NCBI GenBank assembly: GCA_900542495.1
Contig: UQNW01000006.1
Span: 62,001-126,000 of the forward strand
DNA from: an uncultured Roseburia sp.
Lineage (GTDB): Bacteria; Bacillota; Clostridia; Lachnospirales; Lachnospiraceae
Direction of reading: 5' to 3'
DNA: 64,000 nucleotides
Position 1 is the first letter of the stretch. Each line of letters starts with the position of its first letter. A program made the translations under genes and the position numbers. Positions 60,080 through 64,000 of this stretch are shown one piece after another. The notes beneath the pieces were generated by a model. That model ran no database searches. It was not told the origin of the DNA and worked only from the letters and a program-made list of their open reading frames with translations.

Positions 60080-62257
60080 TTAGCGTGATACAAATGTGCC
60101 TGGTTTAAATTTTGGTCCGATGTATGGAACCTGAATGTAAGATTCATATTTTCCGCCTGTGTGGATAATATGATTTCCTACGTTCTCCTCATCCCATGCA
60201 AGTGGCTCGAACCATCCTTCACGGATGTAACGTCCTGCGATCTGTACACGGAGTTTCTCACCTTTATGCCAGAAGCGGGCAGATGGTACGATTGCGATAT
60301 CAACCGGTACGATCTCACCTTTGGAAAGTTTTAACTCTCTCTCATGTTTTAATACCGGGTTGAAATCTGTTGAAAGCTTCTCGTCAAGTTCACGGCGTGA
60401 AACGCGGCATTTGCCCCATGCACCTGGATGTGGCTCGTCAAGTGTAAACCATGGAATCCAGTTGCCGTCTGCATCAGCTTTCTGTACATTGATAAATAAA
60501 TCCATATCATCATGTCCATCTGCTTCCACAAACATATGTACTTTCATGTATCCTGTAAGTTCTGTATCTTCTTTAAACTGAAGGTCAAATTCTACCTGTC
60601 CTGTCTTTCCATCATAAGATACAGAAGACTCTGTTGCTACAGGTGTCTCGCTCATCTCATAAACATCGCCACCGACATGTTTAGATGCATCAAAATAGTA
60701 TTTACGGTATTCTGTACGCTCTAATGGGAAGGATGTCTCTGCTCTTCTTGTGCAGTAATCATCATCATAAGCATCCATAACATCCACACGTACCTTTGGA
60801 GTCATCTCCCAGCCGTTATGGATATCTTTTAAGTAACGGTCATAGAATCTCTTTAAGTCTTCCAGATTTTCTGGTGTATATGTATCCGGCCACTCGAAGT
60901 CACGGTGAATTCTTAACCATTTCTGACGGCTCTTGCATAAACGGAATGCTTTTACAGAACCCATCAAATGGAAATGGGACATTCCTGCTGTCTGGTAAAC
61001 AGGGATTGTTACTTTTGCAAAGTTTGGAATTTTATCTTTCCAGTATCCATTCATAAATGGATATTTCTGTGCCATTGCAACCTGATCATCTACACCGCCA
61101 TTACCAGTAACCTGTGCAGCGATAAATTTGTTAAAGGAAAGTGCCGGGATACCGCCTTCGAAGAAGGACTCTCTGTAAAGGTCTGTGGTGCACTCCCATG
61201 GTGCCATACATGCAAGGTGTGGTGGCTGCTCTGCTGCAATTCCCCACTGATGCATTGCAACACCGGAGTTTCCGGACATACCAACTTTTCCGTTACACCA
61301 TGGCTGAACAGCAACCCATTCTACGAAATCATATCCGTCTTCACGGTCCTGATGTGTAAACATATGTACGTCGCCTTCTGAATGACCAGCTCCGCGGACA
61401 TCTACATTGGCAACTGCATATCCCTGATGACACCAGTATGCCGGGTCTGGAGATTCGAATTTTGCCATTTTGGATACAGTCTGTGGCGGCACTCCCATGA
61501 TCTGCCATTCTGACATACCATCTCCAGGCCTCTTGCCAAACCAGCTCCAGGATACGATAACCGGTACCTGATGATTTGGTCCGGAATCTGCCGGGCGGTA
61601 AATATCAACATAAATGACAGCTCCATCTCTCATGGTAACTGCCACATCCTGATCACAGATGATTCCTGGTGCAGCCAGGTAACTTCTCTGATTGAATGCA
61701 GGGCAGAATCCCTGTCCCATACGTGCCATTGGATCTTCAGAGTTTGCAAGATCAACTTCTTCCTGATTTGCAACCGGTTTACGGCCCACACGATATACGG
61801 CATCAATTTCTTCACCCTGGAAAACTTCTTTTTTGATCATGTATTTTACACCAGGTTCTGGTTCAAAACCGTCCTTTGCCGGATCGATCTCTACAACATA
61901 ATCGTCTGTGTTGTAAGAGCCTGTTGGTGCAGAAGAAGCAACTGGTGCTGTCTCTTTTTTCTCTTCTTTTACCGGTTCTGCCTTTGGTGCAGCAACTGGT
62001 GCTTCGTCGTCATCATCTAAGAATTCACAAACGAAATCAGCTGCTTCCCCGATTGTCTTGTTACGACGGAATTTCATGTAAGGAACCTCGATATCGAGTT
62101 CATCCTCTAAGAATGTTGTAATCTGTGAAATATGAACAGATTTTGCATTCACGTCCTCTGTAAAGCGTGTATTCTCGCTTAATTCAGATGGATCTTTTCC
62201 CCATAATTTTGAGCCTCTCTCAATGATCAGCTCGACAATTCTGTCTCTCTGTGACAT
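60080..62257 (-). CDS. Acyl-carrier domain fused to CocE/NonD-type alpha/beta hydrolase
   Basis: 725 residues. Residues 1-82 are a carrier-protein domain with a likely phosphopantetheine Ser40 in NAKSVHISQ and the usual helix ending IGEAADFVCEFL. A charged linker rich in Asp, Glu, Lys, Ala and Pro (about 82-118) follows. From about 195 on there is a CocE/X-Pro-peptidase-type hydrolase: VAVTMRDGAVIYVDIYRP, then ANVDVRGAGHSEG near 284, then the nucleophile elbow GKVGMSGNSG with candidate Ser331, and a C-terminal jelly-roll. The usual catalytic Asp and His contexts are not obvious (TAGMSHFHL near 423, IHRDFEW near 450). It may hydrolyse or transfer an acyl group. First gene of the acyltransferase-kinase unit. 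Confidence 0.75.
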   Translation of the reverse strand: MSQRDRIVELIIERGSKLWGKDPSELSENTRFTEDVNAKSVHISQITTFLEDELDIEVPYMKFRRNKTIGEAADFVCEFLDDDDEAPVAAPKAEPVKEEKKETAPVASSAPTGSYNTDDYVVEIDPAKDGFEPEPGVKYMIKKEVFQGEEIDAVYRVGRKPVANQEEVDLANSEDPMARMGQGFCPAFNQRSYLAAPGIICDQDVAVTMRDGAVIYVDIYRPADSGPNHQVPVIVSWSWFGKRPGDGMSEWQIMGVPPQTVSKMAKFESPDPAYWCHQGYAVANVDVRGAGHSEGDVHMFTHQDREDGYDFVEWVAVQPWCNGKVGMSGNSGVAMHQWGIAAEQPPHLACMAPWECTTDLYRESFFEGGIPALSFNKFIAAQVTGNGGVDDQVAMAQKYPFMNGYWKDKIPNFAKVTIPVYQTAGMSHFHLMGSVKAFRLCKSRQKWLRIHRDFEWPDTYTPENLEDLKRFYDRYLKDIHNGWEMTPKVRVDVMDAYDDDYCTRRAETSFPLERTEYRKYYFDASKHVGGDVYEMSETPVATESSVSYDGKTGQVEFDLQFKEDTELTGYMKVHMFVEADGHDDMDLFINVQKADADGNWIPWFTLDEPHPGAWGKCRVSRRELDEKLSTDFNPVLKHERELKLSKGEIVPVDIAIVPSARFWHKGEKLRVQIAGRYIREGWFEPLAWDEENVGNHIIHTGGKYESYIQVPYIGPKFKPGTFVSR

Positions 62258-62277
62258 TGTTTTTTATCCTCCTTTTA

Positions 62278-62289
62278 TGTTTTAACACA
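62278..62289. promoter_or_regulatory. Operator-like TGTTTTAACACA before the carrier-CocE gene
   Basis: A short dyad (TGT-TTAA-ACA core) 21 bases upstream of the carrier-CocE start. It is related to the site at 62390. Confidence 0.4.
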
Positions 62290-62389
62290 ATAGTTTATAA
62301 CTTGCTCTGTATAAAGAAATTATATATAATAAGTATTACAGTAACAATGTATCCTGTTTTAAAGATCCACCAAAAAGAGGTTATTTTTT

Positions 62390-62403
62390 TGTGTTAGAAC
62401 ACA
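62390..62403. promoter_or_regulatory. Operator-like TGTGTTAGAACACA before the PucR gene
   Basis: A perfect inverted repeat TGTGTT-AG-AACACA, 27 bases upstream of the PucR start, in the shared 170-base interval with the divergent carrier-CocE gene. Probably bound by the PucR protein. Confidence 0.5.
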
Positions 62404-62430
62404 ACACTTTTTACATAGGAGAAAAAGCCA

Positions 62431-63966
62431 ATGCAATTAACTAAAATTATGACAAGTTTTCATAATTGCAGCCGTAAATGGATTTGTCAGTTCGACCGGA
62501 ATCTTGACATTTATTCCTTCGCCTTTTTGTCAGGAACGACTGCTTTTGAATCTAATATTTTATATTTTGGAAAGGTATCTGATATCCCTGATACACTTCC
62601 GGATATCCACCTTACCCTTGTGTGTATTGCAGACATCCCGCTTTCCGATTCGTTCGTCAGCAAAAATCTTTCCAGCATGAACCTTATCATACTTGACGAT
62701 TCAACCGAACAGATGGATATTCTTCGTATCCTTACCCAGCTGTTTGGCGATGCTGCGAGAGTTTCCAGCGGCCGCGCACATCTGATTGATGCCCTGCATT
62801 CGAACCGCGGTTTACAGTCTATCATTGACACTGCCTACCTTATTCTCGAAAATCCGATTATTGTGGTAGATTCCAGCTATAAACTGCTTGCCATGTATAA
62901 TGATGATACTGCTTTCTGCGGCAGACAGGATTTAGAGGAACAGCGGACATTAGGCTACATGTTAAAATCCAATATTGACGCCATGAACCGCGCGCATATT
63001 TATGAACAGGCGCGGGCCAAAGGCTACCCTTACTATAACAAAGACAAAGATGCCGCTTACGGATGGATCACCGCGCTTGTATACATCCACGGAATCGAAG
63101 TCGGTCAGATCGGTGTAATGGACTCAAGACATTCTTTTACAGATGTGGATTTTGAAATTGTAGACTTTCTCTGCAAAATCGTTTCCTTAGAATTACAGAA
63201 AAGCGATTTTTACAGGACAAACCAGGGGCTTATGCACAGTTATCTGCTCTCGGATCTCTTAGACAACGAAGTTCATGATGGCGCTGCGATTGAACAGCGT
63301 ATGGCAAATCTTGGCTGGGACATGAACAATAATCTTTATATTATGCTCCTGACGGATTCTGCCCGGAACTTTTTTGACGGAAAAGCGCAGATCATCACAA
63401 GACAGTTGCACGATATTATGCCAAACAGCCGCTGGGTCATTTATCACGGGCATATTGTTTTTCTTATCCGCGCAGAAAATATTTCGCTTTTTTCCGAAAA
63501 TGGCATGCTGATCCATTATCTGTCGATCAACAAGCTTCAGGCTGCAATAAGCAACCGTTTTGACAATATCATTGACATGAAGCAGTATTATAAGCAGGCA
63601 TTAAAGGCATTTGAATTTGGGCGGAAGCTTTCACCGGAAAAACAGATTTATTTTTACTCGGATTATATTTTTTATCACATGGGAGAAATTGCAGCCGAAC
63701 AGCTTGACATCCACAGTTTTTATCATCCCGGTGTTATTGCCGTCTCTGAATATGATAAAACGCATGGCACGAATTTTTTAGAAACACTCCGGTTATATCT
63801 TACTTATATTGACAATCCCGGAAAAATTGCGGAAGAATTATATATTCACAAAAATACTGTTTTTTACCGCATTAATAAGTTAAAAGAAAAGTTCAAGCTC
63901 CAGTTAGACAATGGAGACGAATGTTTTAAAATGCATATGACGATAAAATTAATGGAACTGGACTAA
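62431..63966 (+). CDS. PucR/CdaR-type transcriptional regulator
   Basis: 511 residues. The N-terminal half (about 1-240) contains a PucR-like and a GAF-like sensory part (NPIIVVDSSYKLLAMYNDD near 140, GIEVGQIGVMDSRHSFTDVDFEIV near 225). The C-terminus is the HTH_30 DNA-binding domain with NPGKIAEELYIHKNTVFYRINKLKEKF near 470. These proteins activate catabolic genes in response to substrate. The gene is divergent from the carrier-CocE gene and shares dyads with it. AGGAG lies 9 bases before the ATG. Confidence 0.87.
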   Translation: MQLTKIMTSFHNCSRKWICQFDRNLDIYSFAFLSGTTAFESNILYFGKVSDIPDTLPDIHLTLVCIADIPLSDSFVSKNLSSMNLIILDDSTEQMDILRILTQLFGDAARVSSGRAHLIDALHSNRGLQSIIDTAYLILENPIIVVDSSYKLLAMYNDDTAFCGRQDLEEQRTLGYMLKSNIDAMNRAHIYEQARAKGYPYYNKDKDAAYGWITALVYIHGIEVGQIGVMDSRHSFTDVDFEIVDFLCKIVSLELQKSDFYRTNQGLMHSYLLSDLLDNEVHDGAAIEQRMANLGWDMNNNLYIMLLTDSARNFFDGKAQIITRQLHDIMPNSRWVIYHGHIVFLIRAENISLFSENGMLIHYLSINKLQAAISNRFDNIIDMKQYYKQALKAFEFGRKLSPEKQIYFYSDYIFYHMGEIAAEQLDIHSFYHPGVIAVSEYDKTHGTNFLETLRLYLTYIDNPGKIAEELYIHKNTVFYRINKLKEKFKLQLDNGDECFKMHMTIKLMELD

Positions 63967-63983
63967 AAAATCCAGTTCCATTT
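63951..63983 (+). terminator. Terminator of the PucR gene
   Basis: AATGGAACTGGA pairs with TCCAGTTCCATT around the stop codon, with a T-rich tail. Confidence 0.75.
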
Positions 63984-64000
63984 CTTCTTGTTTTATAGTT

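Overview
The window looks like chromosome of a spore-forming, anaerobic, gut-type Firmicute of the Lachnospiraceae (Roseburia/Agathobacter-like). The grounds are: low GC with strong AGGAGG-type ribosome sites, a secreted starch-binding CBM26 protein at the left edge, SpoVAD/SpoVAE, an iron alcohol dehydrogenase with a Rex-type operator, oxygen-sensitive iron-sulfur flavoenzymes, and an electron-transfer-flavoprotein/2-hydroxyacyl-CoA dehydratase pathway. No rRNA, tRNA, CRISPR array or intact insertion sequence was seen. The species assignment is inference from gene content only.

Layout. 0-6 kb: cell-surface genes (partial starch-binding protein, CAP-domain lipoprotein, L,D-transpeptidase, PAP2 membrane phosphatase) and a likely type I toxin-antitoxin pair. 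6-13.4 kb: housekeeping genes (hslO-nadE-aldo/keto reductase, methyltransferase) and unknown membrane proteins. 13.4-22 kb: an accessory stretch of small secreted or membrane proteins, decayed gene copies and repeats. Here a 45-codon secreted peptide gene overlaps tail-to-tail a 620-residue regulator with two HTH domains and TPR-like helices, which looks like an uncharacterised RRNPP-type peptide signalling unit. A DUF4143 AAA ATPase follows three direct repeats. 22-44 kb: an ECF sigma/anti-sigma-like pair, hypA and hypB flanking a large FAD/Fe-S oxidoreductase, alcohol dehydrogenase, DUF1846 protein, a LemA operon under a LytTR-type site, subtilisin, ClpX, a diguanylate cyclase, an IclR/KDPG-aldolase pair, a reduced GH2-like protein, and spore genes.

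45-64 kb is the metabolic centrepiece, one catabolic locus mostly on the minus strand. It reads: carrier-domain/CocE-hydrolase fusion, phosphate acyltransferase, acyl kinase, GntR regulator, Fe-S flavoprotein with a zinc ribbon, two 2-hydroxyacyl-CoA dehydratase subunits, class III CoA-transferase, dehydratase activase, MFS carrier, acyl-CoA ligase, acyl-CoA dehydrogenase, EtfB and EtfA, with a PucR-type regulator divergent at the end. Together these could import an acid, activate it with CoA, dehydrate a 2-hydroxyacyl-CoA to the enoyl-CoA, reduce that by acyl-CoA dehydrogenase/Etf, and recover ATP through acyl phosphate. Palindromes of the AACTTGTCGACAAGTT type sit in front of the ligase, the MFS gene and the dehydratase, with a weaker copy near the flavoprotein promoter, which points to one GntR regulon.

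Two dispersed palindromic repeat families also occur: about 225 bp at 10.4 and 39.2 kb with a mini copy at 24.6 kb, and about 297 bp at 41.7 kb with a half copy at 13.7 kb. The second family abuts a truncated gene, and copies of the first are flanked by target-duplication-like sequences.
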